From Streptococcus oralis subsp. tigurinus AZ_3a (GTDB lineage: Bacteria; Bacillota; Bacilli; Lactobacillales; Streptococcaceae): DNA of 64,000 nt. Position numbers and translations under genes: made by a program. The stretch covers positions 186,001-250,000 of the forward strand of contig AORU01000002.1 in the NCBI GenBank assembly GCA_000344275.1, in the 5' to 3' direction. The notes under the pieces were generated by a model. That model had not been told where the DNA came from. It searched no databases and worked only from the letters and a program-made list of their open reading frames with translations. Positions 1 to 7,541 of the stretch are shown here, piece by piece (the first letter of the stretch is position 1; each line of letters starts with the position of its first letter).

Positions 1-1876
1 CGCCTAGCTTTTTGACGTTATAGATGAGGAAGTTACTGTCTGTTTTGATATTGGTTCTATGAGAGAATATATCAAGAGAGCCTTCCACATAAAGCTCTAA
101 GTCTAAGGCTAAATCCTGTGCTTCAGGCTCCGGTTGTTTGGATAAAACAAAGACCCATTCCACTAAGGACGGTTCCTCAAAGTGCTTGTAGGTCAATCTT
201 GTCACTCGGTCAATGATGGATTTTTCACGACCATCCATTTTACGGTCTAGGAGTTTTCCAATCCAAGATAAGAGAAATTCTGATTTCACTTTGATAGGGT
301 CTTCGTCCATATTGTCATCTGACAAATCTAAGACGTTAAGATAGGTGGTGGAGTCTGGCGCAATCGCAATGCTTTCCTCACCAAAGGATTGACCAATAAT
401 ACTGTACTCGTTTTCGGGGTCTACAATAATGATTTCCGTATCGGTATCAGCTTCTTTTAGTTTAGTTGAGATGATTTCATGCTTGGTCGCCATCCCTTTA
501 CCAGCTCCTGATGTTCCTAAAATCAATCCTGAAGGGGTGTTTAACTTGCCGCGGTCAATGGTGATGATATTACTTGAGATTTGATTAATCCCATAAAACT
601 TTCCACCCTTATCCTGTAAATCTACCGAAGTCCAGGGAGAATTAACGGCAATGTTAGAGGTTAATAATGACCGTGACACCCCTTCTAAAAAGTTCTTACC
701 AAGAGGTAAGAGACTGTTAAAGGCCGCTTCTTGCATGTAGGTTAAGTTATCAATAACGAGGTCATTTGACCCTGCCACTTGTTTGATAATGTCTAGCGAC
801 TGCCCTAGTTGTTCCTCACTATCCGCAAGCACCCCAATCAGAAAGACCGTTTCAAAGAGTTTGTCTCCAGTTTGGGTCATGGTTTTGAGGAGGTCTTCTG
901 CTTCATCAATGTTTTGTTCAAGAACGTGTCCAACCTTTTCTAGGTAAATACCTGTTCGTGCCATCTTTTGTTGTTCACCAATCTTTTGGGACTCCATTAG
1001 CGTCTTCTTTGTTCTGAGTTTCGTCATAGCTTCCGACTTGGTAGCTCCTTTAGCATGTAAGCTGATAATGACTTCTAAGTCTGATTGCATGAGGTCACGG
1101 ATAAACTTATCGCCTAGTTCCATCCCATAGTCACGAACATAGACAATCTGTAAGAAACGCTCATCCATTGTCAAATAGTTCTTATGTTTAAAAGAAAGCA
1201 TTGTTGGGGCAATGGCATGTTTGGTCGTTTTCCCTGAAATGGCTAAGTCACGATAGCTAAAGGGAAGATGATTTTCTCCGCGTAACATATCTGCCAACTG
1301 ATTAACTCGCTCCTCTCCTTGTAAGAGGGTAAAGTCGGCATCAATTTCCGAAAGACCACTTTTAAAGTATTCCCCAATTTGAGATAGGGAACGAAAGGCC
1401 AGTTTTGGCGTTTGGTCTGCTTTCCCAAAAGAAATCAGCTTAACAGTTGAGAAGTTGTTCTCACCTGCTTCTAAGTTAGTATCCATGATACGATTCAGCT
1501 CTTCACGGTAATCATCGTAGCCATCTTCATGGAGAGGATATAGGACACCTTTACGAAATTTCTCTAAATTGACTTTCTTGTTAAAAAGGGTCAGTTGAAA
1601 ATTTGTCTTATCATCAAGTGAGTTGATTAAGTCAGAATACTTCTCAATAATAGCTCCCTTATCTTCAAGCCCTAATGTCTGGTAATTGACATCACCTAAA
1701 CGGTAAGATTGTGAGAAATAGTTAGGACTAACTTGCATGAGACCATTAGGAAATAGACCTTGATAGGCAATGGTATTCACGGTTGATGGAAGCACTTCTT
1801 TCTTTGGGGTTTTCCGAGATTTTTTCAACCACTTAGAAGAGGTCTTTGGTTTCGTTGAGGGCTTTTGTCTTTTCAT
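1..1876 (-). CDS. VirB4-like conjugation ATPase (3' end beyond window)
   Basis: Type IV secretion ATPase that energises the conjugation channel at the inner face of the membrane. The reading frame is open from an ATG at 1876 (AGGAAG ribosome site upstream) to the left edge, about 625 codons, with no in-frame stop. A Walker A motif GTSGAGKG lies near residue 453 and is followed by IIIVDPENEY, which is typical of VirB4/TraE proteins. The N-terminal third matches the usual VirB4 layout. The start overlaps the end of the PrgI gene by 44 bases in another frame, so the two are translationally linked. The protein is incomplete here; its last part lies outside the window. Confidence 0.9.
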   Translation of the reverse strand, partial: MKRQKPSTKPKTSSKWLKKSRKTPKKEVLPSTVNTIAYQGLFPNGLMQVSPNYFSQSYRLGDVNYQTLGLEDKGAIIEKYSDLINSLDDKTNFQLTLFNKKVNLEKFRKGVLYPLHEDGYDDYREELNRIMDTNLEAGENNFSTVKLISFGKADQTPKLAFRSLSQIGEYFKSGLSEIDADFTLLQGEERVNQLADMLRGENHLPFSYRDLAISGKTTKHAIAPTMLSFKHKNYLTMDERFLQIVYVRDYGMELGDKFIRDLMQSDLEVIISLHAKGATKSEAMTKLRTKKTLMESQKIGEQQKMARTGIYLEKVGHVLEQNIDEAEDLLKTMTQTGDKLFETVFLIGVLADSEEQLGQSLDIIKQVAGSNDLVIDNLTYMQEAAFNSLLPLGKNFLEGVSRSLLTSNIAVNSPWTSVDLQDKGGKFYGINQISSNIITIDRGKLNTPSGLILGTSGAGKGMATKHEIISTKLKEADTDTEIIIVDPENEYSIIGQSFGEESIAIAPDSTTYLNVLDLSDDNMDEDPIKVKSEFLLSWIGKLLDRKMDGREKSIIDRVTRLTYKHFEEPSLVEWVFVLSKQPEPEAQDLALDLELYVEGSLDIFSHRTNIKTDSNFLIYNVKKLG

Positions 1877-2186
1877 AAGTTCTTCCTTTCTGTCCTGTTA
1901 GGGTTCGATCTGGTATCGTCAATTCATAATGAAGGCGATACTTGAGGTAAATTTCAAAGGGTAAATCATTAGGACGGTAAACCCCAAATAACATAAGGGG
2001 AATGGTAAAGCTAAAGACAAAACCATAGACAAACCAGTCCCCAAATTGCCAATAAAAGAGGTTTAGTCCTAAAATTAAAATGGTTAGGGCAATGGCTGGA
2101 AAGACAAAGATGACTTGTCTTGTGGTAAACCCTAGCCATGCCCTGTGTTGGACTTTTGAAATGTCCTTAAAGACACGTGTGTTCAT
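1833..2186 (-). CDS. PrgI family conjugal transfer membrane protein
   Basis: This 117-residue protein has a short cytoplasmic N-terminus, two closely spaced hydrophobic segments (about residues 22-45 and 47-68) and a basic C-terminal tail. That is the architecture of PrgI/TcpE-like proteins, which sit directly before VirB4 in Gram-positive conjugation operons. The motif GVYRPNDLPFEIYLKYR after the second membrane segment is characteristic of the family. Its end overlaps the VirB4 start. It probably forms part of the inner-membrane platform that recruits VirB4. Confidence 0.8.
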   Translation of the reverse strand: MNTRVFKDISKVQHRAWLGFTTRQVIFVFPAIALTILILGLNLFYWQFGDWFVYGFVFSFTIPLMLFGVYRPNDLPFEIYLKYRLHYELTIPDRTLTGQKGRTYEKTKALNETKDLF

Positions 2187-2264
2187 AAGATAGTAGTTCC
2201 TTCTTTGATAAAAGGACCAAGATGAAAATCTCAGTCCGGTTTAAATTGTTTCATGACTTTGACG

Positions 2265-2372
2265 CAGTAGACGTCTGAACTGTCTACGCTACTGACTAGC
2301 TATGCAGTTCTAGTCGTCCTTGCGGAGGCAGGACAACGAAATCGACCGCAAAGCAGTACCGATTTCTGTCCT
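2265..2372. repeat. Cluster of four inverted repeats between transfer genes
   Basis: The 190-base gap between the VirB6-like gene and the PrgI gene holds consecutive hairpins. GTAGAC (2267-2272) can pair with GTCTAC (2282-2287). GACTAG (2294-2299) pairs with CTAGTC (2310-2315). GTCCT (2316-2320) pairs with AGGAC (2330-2334). AGGACA plus GAAATCG (2330-2344, two-base bulge) pairs with CGATTTC plus TGTCCT (2360-2372). No U-run follows on the minus strand, so this is not an ordinary terminator. An RNA-processing or regulatory structure, or a DNA-binding site, is possible. Confidence 0.6.
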
Positions 2373-2376
2373 GCTC

Positions 2377-3231
2377 TCACATGCCCATGATACTTCTTGC
2401 AGTGCGTTGACTGCCGACAAGGGCAATGATTAACAAAATAGCCTGTACCAAGCTGCCAAAGGCTATCGCTAAGGTACCCATAATGCCTGCGCCATTTGAA
2501 ACAGCGAGTTTCCCTGCCGATTCAAAGAGTGGGACAAGAGAAACGATTAAGAATATCAATATTCCCTGTACGGCATAGACCATAATATTCTTTAAATAGC
2601 CAATCCCTACACTTCTCCAATCATCGCTTAGGAAAGTGGGAATGGTGACCGGCGCAAATGGAATCATGAGATAGAGCTGGATAAAGCGAATACTGATGAG
2701 GATATTCACGACCATAGCACTTGCCAAACGAACAAACCAAATGATAATGGCAATTAAGCCTACAATCATCTTGCCAACCAACCCTGACCCCTTTAGTCCT
2801 GAAATGGTGCTATAGGTTGTACTTCCATGCGTGACAATCCCTGCCACTTGCTCAATGATATGAGAAGCTACAGCTAAGATGGCTTCCACAATAATGGTGG
2901 TATGGGTAATGACTACCGCTACCATCATGTAACTCACTATCATAGGTGCGATAGCTTCAAAGGTCATGGCGCCACCTGAGTTGGCAATTTTCTTTGCCAT
3001 TTTAGAAAACTCTAGTACCAGTACCACGGCAAGTATCGCAACCCCTAACGGCTGCATAACGCCTTTAGTGATCGCCGACATATAGGACCAGACCGTTGGA
3101 TTATACTCTGCTAGAGACTTGACGAGATTGGCGGTTGATTCTAGGTCCACATTAAAGCCTTCAAAGAGACTATCGCTTGAGATTTTCTCCGAGGCTAAAA
3201 AGAAGAAAGCTAAGTTTAATGATTGAATCAT
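2377..3231 (-). CDS. VirB6/TrbL-like polytopic conjugation protein
   Basis: This 284-residue integral membrane protein has about six hydrophobic segments, including long ones near residues 58-75, 95-120, 153-185 and 205-245, and it ends in SQRTARSIMGM. Size, topology and position between the Maff2 protein and PrgI fit the VirB6/TrbL-like channel component of Gram-positive conjugation systems. There is no catalytic motif. The start is the ATG at 3231, behind a GGAGGG site about 13 bases upstream; an earlier ATG is closed at once by a stop. Family assignment rests on topology and neighbourhood rather than on a sequence motif. Confidence 0.75.
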   Translation of the reverse strand: MIQSLNLAFFFLASEKISSDSLFEGFNVDLESTANLVKSLAEYNPTVWSYMSAITKGVMQPLGVAILAVVLVLEFSKMAKKIANSGGAMTFEAIAPMIVSYMMVAVVITHTTIIVEAILAVASHIIEQVAGIVTHGSTTYSTISGLKGSGLVGKMIVGLIAIIIWFVRLASAMVVNILISIRFIQLYLMIPFAPVTIPTFLSDDWRSVGIGYLKNIMVYAVQGILIFLIVSLVPLFESAGKLAVSNGAGIMGTLAIAFGSLVQAILLIIALVGSQRTARSIMGM

Positions 3232-3249
3232 ATCATGTGCTTCCCTCCT

Positions 3250-3492
3250 TTAGATTGAAATTTGAGTGACAAATGCTCCTGCGGCACCGACCATAACGCC
3301 ACCTACAATTTCTAGAATGGCATTACGGACACCCGGACCTCCGTCTTTAATATTGGTGGCTAGGTTGATAATTCCCATCACCACGAGAAAGGCACCCACG
3401 GCAATCAAGCCCTTTTGTAAGAGTGCCATAGCTTGGGCAAACATGGAGCTAGCGTCCACTCCATAAACAAAGCCTGTTACTTGTTTCGTCAT
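3250..3492 (-). CDS. Maff2-type small membrane protein of ICEs
   Basis: This 80-residue protein has two hydrophobic helices (about residues 20-46 and 58-78) separated by a glycine-rich loop DGGPGVRNA. Small proteins of this kind (often annotated Maff2 family) lie between the coupling protein and the VirB6-like gene in Tn5252-type elements and resemble the VirB2/VirB3 class of small T4SS subunits. It is separated by 18 bases from each neighbour, so it belongs to the transfer operon. The opposite-strand frame here is a shadow. Confidence 0.7.
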   Translation of the reverse strand: MTKQVTGFVYGVDASSMFAQAMALLQKGLIAVGAFLVVMGIINLATNIKDGGPGVRNAILEIVGGVMVGAAGAFVTQISI

Positions 3493-3510
3493 ATTCTGTC
3501 CTCATTTCCT

Positions 3511-5325
3511 TTAGTGTAATGTTGTTTCTTTGGTTAAATCTCTGATCTTATGGCCAGTTAAGTCTGTCACTTCTTCTCCTAATGGATCAATGTGGTAGTG
3601 CCACCAGCGCTCGTCTGTCTCTTTGTCCGCAAGAAACTTCCAGTTCTTGTGTTTCAAAGGAAAGTACTTCTTGTCCTTAAAGACCGGAACCCCTGCAATA
3701 CGTACCAAGCACTCATCACGCTGCATGTTACCTACTTCATCTGGTGTCATGAGATCCCTTGCGATTTTTTGATGGGAGAGCGAGCCAGACCCTGTTTGTC
3801 CAAATGAACGACTGGTGTTTCTCACATCAATGGTTTGTTTGCCTAAAAGGTTACTCATGAACTTGAAGGTTTCTTCATCATTGCCACCCAAGTAGAGTAA
3901 GCTATCACAGTTCCCTAGGATGGTTTTCCAAGCCTCTTTCTCCTTATACAGTCCCTGAAGTTGGGCGATATTTTGAAGGATTGGCACTAGACTCATGTTC
4001 CTTGAACGTACGGTTGAGGTCTGTTCCGCAAAGTCAGGAATTTCTCCACAGTTCGCAAACTCATCCAGATAGCTTCTGACATGAATGGGGAGTTGCCCTT
4101 TAAAGTCCACATCAGCTTGTCTGGTTAGAGTTGAAAATACGGTCGAAAAGAAAAGGGCTGATAAAAACCTAAAGGTCGTGTCATTATCAGGAATGACTAG
4201 ATAAACCATGGTTTTCTGTATTCCCCACGTCTTTAAATCCAAGGTGTCACGTTTGGTTAAGTCAATCACCGACTGAATATTAAAGAGGGCAAACTTAGCT
4301 GTTGTCACTGCAATCACAGAATCAAGGGTCTTTTCCTTATAGTTTTGAAAGTCATCCCAGTTACGCATGGTAAAATTCTCTGTTCCATATTTCTTGGCAT
4401 AGTTTTCAAACATGACTTCAAGGACACTCTTGTCTTGATTATCGCCCTTAGCCAATAACTTAATGAGTTTTCCGATTTCTGAGAAAGTTGGGTAACGTCC
4501 TCGTTTTCTACGACTGTCCGCTTCTTCTTTCGTGCTACCAGGAGGATTGTAGAAATCCACCAAGTAGGAAGCAATAGCTCTCACTAAGGTCATAGAGGCC
4601 TCATTCCAAAAAGGATCACTTCTTGACCCACTGCCTTTGGTGTTATTGAAATACACCGTTAACATTCTATTCAAATCGTTTTCCGTCTCCACATAGCGAA
4701 AGGGATTGAAGCCATCTGAGTTGGTCATATTAACCAAGTCTAAGATTTTGACCTGATAGCCGTTCTCTAAAAAGAGTTTCCCAGTCTTTTCAGCTAAGTG
4801 ATCTTTGGGATCTACTACAATATTGGAACAATTGAGTTGAATGAGATTGGGTTTGACAAAGCGAAAAGTTTTCCCTGCACCAGACCCACCAATAACAATT
4901 AGGTTCTTATTACGATCAAACTGCGGCTTTTTCTTTTCTAAGAGTGTCAATCTGACCGTGCGAGAAAGAATCGTATCATTATAGAGATTGCGACTCAAGA
5001 AATCCTTTTTTTCCTTGACTGTTCCAAAACGAGCTGATCCGTATTCTGCCCCTTCCCGGTACACCTTTTGTCCGGTTGCCATATAGAGGTAAGCTAAGAG
5101 CATGGTCAGAAATCCCAGTAGAAAAGCGACAAATGATCTCCCTGTAAAAGAGAAGTTCCACAATGGCACAAAGACCAAGTCTTGACCCTTATCTAGGAGA
5201 AAGGCGATTTTTTCTAAAGGCGGTTGATTCGGCAGACTATCGTAAAGTAAAACCAGACGATGGCAAAAATACCCTAAGGCAAGTCCTAAACTGCCAAAGA
5301 CCATTGCTTTTTTAGTGGAATACAT
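3511..5325 (-). CDS. VirD4/TraG-type coupling protein
   Basis: This 604-residue type IV coupling ATPase brings the relaxase-DNA complex to the secretion channel. Two N-terminal membrane helices (about residues 10-28 and 55-82) are followed by a nucleotide-binding domain with Walker A VIGGSGAGKTFRF near residue 145 and Walker B-like HVRSYLDEFANCGEIPDF near residue 425. The segment TSTVRSRNMSLVPILQNIAQL is typical of VirD4/TraG proteins. It ends 18 bases before the Maff2 gene and its start shares a base with the end of the upstream gene, so it sits inside the transfer operon. Length is normal for the family. Confidence 0.92.
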   Translation of the reverse strand: MYSTKKAMVFGSLGLALGYFCHRLVLLYDSLPNQPPLEKIAFLLDKGQDLVFVPLWNFSFTGRSFVAFLLGFLTMLLAYLYMATGQKVYREGAEYGSARFGTVKEKKDFLSRNLYNDTILSRTVRLTLLEKKKPQFDRNKNLIVIGGSGAGKTFRFVKPNLIQLNCSNIVVDPKDHLAEKTGKLFLENGYQVKILDLVNMTNSDGFNPFRYVETENDLNRMLTVYFNNTKGSGSRSDPFWNEASMTLVRAIASYLVDFYNPPGSTKEEADSRRKRGRYPTFSEIGKLIKLLAKGDNQDKSVLEVMFENYAKKYGTENFTMRNWDDFQNYKEKTLDSVIAVTTAKFALFNIQSVIDLTKRDTLDLKTWGIQKTMVYLVIPDNDTTFRFLSALFFSTVFSTLTRQADVDFKGQLPIHVRSYLDEFANCGEIPDFAEQTSTVRSRNMSLVPILQNIAQLQGLYKEKEAWKTILGNCDSLLYLGGNDEETFKFMSNLLGKQTIDVRNTSRSFGQTGSGSLSHQKIARDLMTPDEVGNMQRDECLVRIAGVPVFKDKKYFPLKHKNWKFLADKETDERWWHYHIDPLGEEVTDLTGHKIRDLTKETTLH

Positions 5326-5813
5326 CAGAGACTTACCTCCTTGTTTTTCACGCTAGATGGTTCTTTTATGACAATCTGTTCCTTCGCCTTTTCAATCTCT
5401 TCATCAAGCGTCTTATCTAAGGTTAAGCCTTTTAGCTTTTCTGGATTAGACACCAGCTTTTTCAGTAGCTCATCCAAGTGCTGATCAAGCAGAGACTTAT
5501 CCTTGGCATAAAAGTGCAGGTAATTGCCCTGCCAACTGATGGCAATCGGTAGTTTTTCAGATTCCATAAGTTCCTTAAACTTATCAATATCAACCGGCTT
5601 TTCTAAAATATCCTTTGAAATATCCAGCGATTCAATGGTATAAGGACTTTGAAGGAGTTCTTCGAGTTTTTGAACCCCAATTTTATAGGCCGAATCTTGC
5701 GCAAGAGCGTGTCTTGCCGACCACTCAAGGAGCTTTAAGAGGGCTCTTACGGTAAAGAAGGACGCTCGCTCCATATATTGAATGGCTTGGCGTTCCTGTT
5801 GTTCTGATGACAT
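5325..5813 (-). CDS. PcfB/DUF3801-like conjugation accessory protein
   Basis: This mostly helical, charged soluble protein of about 162 residues is encoded immediately upstream of the coupling protein. In Gram-positive conjugative elements this slot holds DUF3801/PcfB proteins, accessory factors that work with the coupling protein and relaxase. The body SWQGNYLHFYAKDKSLLDQHL fits that family. I chose the ATG at 5813 (MSSEQQ) because AAAGGGAAAG lies just before it; a GTG at 5828 is also possible. Function is inferred from position and family resemblance. Confidence 0.65.
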   Translation of the reverse strand: MSSEQQERQAIQYMERASFFTVRALLKLLEWSARHALAQDSAYKIGVQKLEELLQSPYTIESLDISKDILEKPVDIDKFKELMESEKLPIAISWQGNYLHFYAKDKSLLDQHLDELLKKLVSNPEKLKGLTLDKTLDEEIEKAKEQIVIKEPSSVKNKEVSL

Positions 5814-5847
5814 CACTTTCCCTTTCACTCGTTTCTCCTCAATAAAA

Positions 5848-5889
5848 AATCAAGGGCACTCTCATCATACGAAAGTCCCCTTGATTTTC
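5848..5889 (-). terminator. Rho-independent terminator
   Basis: AATCAAGGG-ACT pairs with AGT-CCCCTTGATT around a short loop, and on the minus strand the stem is followed by TTTTTTATT. It separates the CPBP gene from the transfer operon, which therefore probably has its own promoter or depends on readthrough. Confidence 0.75.
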
Positions 5890-5892
5890 TTA

Positions 5893-6471
5893 TCACAGGA
5901 TAGATAGGAGTAAGACCAATCCATTCCATAATCCATGAAGAATCATGGTTGTCAGATTATCTGTTTTTAAACGCAAAACTCCAAGTGTGAGTCCTAAACA
6001 ATCATAGACTAGCAAACTAACAAGACTTGTCGGGTGGTGGGCTAGGGCAAATAACATACTTGTCACTCCAATCTGTATGACTGGTTTGGATAATTTCTCC
6101 CATAGCGTTTGTCGGTAGAAATACTCTTCTAATAAACTCGCATTGAGCAAAAATCCCACAAAAATTGTGAGCGGTAGTAGTTTTTGAACCCTTGTCAGCG
6201 TCAGCTGATTGTTAGAGGGAACGTCACACAGGTAACTGACTAAAAGAGAGACTGAAATCATGATAAGCAGACAGATTAATAGCCAACCTAAACGTCTCTT
6301 TAGTGACATGTGAATAAAACCTTTCCCATCATGCCACCAAATATAGCTAAATAGTATTAGGATACTCAATTGAAGAGACCCTGTTACTTCTACGGACCAA
6401 TACCCAAGAAGATAGAGACTCACCACCAAGACATTAACCTGTATAGCCAAATAACTAAGAATAACTCTCAC
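5893..6471 (-). CDS. CPBP family intramembrane metalloprotease
   Basis: This membrane protein of about 192 residues has 6-7 hydrophobic segments and the three CPBP (Abi/CAAX-like) motifs: EEYFYR near residue 124, FALAHH near residue 147 and HGLWNG near residue 182. Such proteins are Rce1-like proteases, often linked to bacteriocin immunity or maturation. I prefer the GTG at 6471 over the one at 6477 because AGGAGG lies 8 bases before it and only 2 bases before 6477. The gene follows the small HTH-like gene without a gap. The substrate is unknown; on an ICE it may act in immunity or signalling. Confidence 0.85.
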   Translation of the reverse strand: MRVILSYLAIQVNVLVVSLYLLGYWSVEVTGSLQLSILILFSYIWWHDGKGFIHMSLKRRLGWLLICLLIMISVSLLVSYLCDVPSNNQLTLTRVQKLLPLTIFVGFLLNASLLEEYFYRQTLWEKLSKPVIQIGVTSMLFALAHHPTSLVSLLVYDCLGLTLGVLRLKTDNLTTMILHGLWNGLVLLLSIL

Positions 6472-6476
6472 GCACA

Positions 6477-6710
6477 CTACCTCCTGAACAAATCTTCATA
6501 ATCAATATCCAACACCACGACAATACGTTCCACCCACTTGGTTTGTGGCATTAGGCGATGTGACCGATAGTGACGGAACTTTTGATAGAGACGTTGAAAC
6601 TCACTTGGATAGACATATTGCCCTTTAAACATTTTTCTAGCTAACTCTGCCCAAGACCAGCCCTTATCAATGAGAAGCCCTTCTAAATTTTCCCAAAAGC
6701 GTTCGTTCAT
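6477..6710 (-). CDS. Small HTH-like ICE protein
   Basis: This 77-residue basic protein contains a segment (GWSWAELARKM, about residues 17-27) that reads like the first helices of an XRE-type helix-turn-helix, and a C-terminus ERIVVVLDIDYEDLF resembling the end of such domains. A basic insert (FRHYRSHR) lies between them. It is packed between the CPBP gene and the Spx-like gene. A small DNA-binding regulator is my best reading, but I do not recognise the family with certainty. Confidence 0.5.
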   Translation of the reverse strand: MNERFWENLEGLLIDKGWSWAELARKMFKGQYVYPSEFQRLYQKFRHYRSHRLMPQTKWVERIVVVLDIDYEDLFRR

Positions 6711-6719
6711 GATAACTCC

Positions 6720-7103
6720 TTAACGACTATAGTCTTTAAAAATACTGTTGATATAAAAGTGCCTCTTAATCTCTCTAGGGATAAAGGTTCTCAGTTCATC
6801 TGGACTAATATCCGGAAAGACTTGGTTTTTTGTAACGACTAATGGCAGTCTCAAATGATTCTCAGGCTGCTTTAGAATAATGCCAACCAGCTCACTTACC
6901 TTGATTCGTTCATACCGTCTATATCTAAGAAGTTTCGGAGATAAGAGTTCAAAACAATCAGGTGCTTTCATAAACAAATGGAGCACATCGTCTTTTGTCA
7001 ATTGACTTGGGCACTTACAAGTATAGCGGAGACCATAGGTATTTAAGATAGTCATTAGCCTTTGGTTACGTTGGGTATTTTTTCCAAGATAGATTTCTAG
7101 CAT
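6720..7103 (-). CDS. Spx/ArsC-fold protein lacking the CxxC redox switch
   Basis: The 127-residue length is close to Spx (about 131). The C-terminal half, with ELVGIILKQPENHLRLPLVV, then SPDELRTFIPREIK, follows the Spx/MgsR pattern of a 'P-hxxLLRRPII' segment and an 'EIRRFLPRK' helix. The N-terminus MLEIYLGKNTQRNQR aligns with the Spx start, where the CxxC redox pair should be, but has T and N instead of the cysteines. Spx proteins bind the RNA polymerase alpha C-terminal domain to redirect transcription. This one could do so without redox control. It overlaps no neighbour and belongs to the ICE accessory operon. The fold call is from pattern recognition only. Confidence 0.6.
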   Translation of the reverse strand: MLEIYLGKNTQRNQRLMTILNTYGLRYTCKCPSQLTKDDVLHLFMKAPDCFELLSPKLLRYRRYERIKVSELVGIILKQPENHLRLPLVVTKNQVFPDISPDELRTFIPREIKRHFYINSIFKDYSR

Positions 7104-7112
7104 AAGTACTCC

Positions 7113-7541
7113 TTACATCGATAGTGTCTGTTCTAGCTCATGAGATGGGCTATCAAATACCTTACTCATATCAATCGGAACCATTCCTTCACCATAACAT
7201 TTCACAGTCACAAGAGCCGTCAAGAGGCCATCTTTACCTTGATAGCTATAGCCTTGACCATAGGTTTTAAAGGCAAGGTCTTTGTCTTTTGTTAAGAAGA
7301 CATCAACCCCATTTTTGAGGTCTTCATTTTGGAGTAACTCTTGTACACGATGTAAGTTTGACTCTAAAAAGTAAGGCGACCAATGATGTTTATGATAGCC
7401 GTCAATATAGATGACTGAAAGTTCACAGTCATAATCTGGTAACTCAAAAATCAAGTTCATAATGTTATCCATTTCAGCTTGATGAATTTCTTCTTCCAGT
7501 TCTGTACAGTCTAAAATACTTTTGTGATGTAATGATTTCAT
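7113..7541 (-). CDS. Hypothetical ICE protein
   Basis: This 142-residue soluble acidic protein has no membrane segment or motif I can name. It is rich in aromatic residues and contains YIDGYHKHHWSPYF near residue 46. Its start overlaps the end of the DNA methyltransferase gene by four bases (ATGA), so it is translationally coupled to it. Genes of this position in Tn5252-type elements are usually annotated hypothetical. A role linked to the methyltransferase or to the Spx-like protein downstream is possible but not shown. Confidence 0.7.
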   Translation of the reverse strand: MKSLHHKSILDCTELEEEIHQAEMDNIMNLIFELPDYDCELSVIYIDGYHKHHWSPYFLESNLHRVQELLQNEDLKNGVDVFLTKDKDLAFKTYGQGYSYQGKDGLLTALVTVKCYGEGMVPIDMSKVFDSPSHELEQTLSM

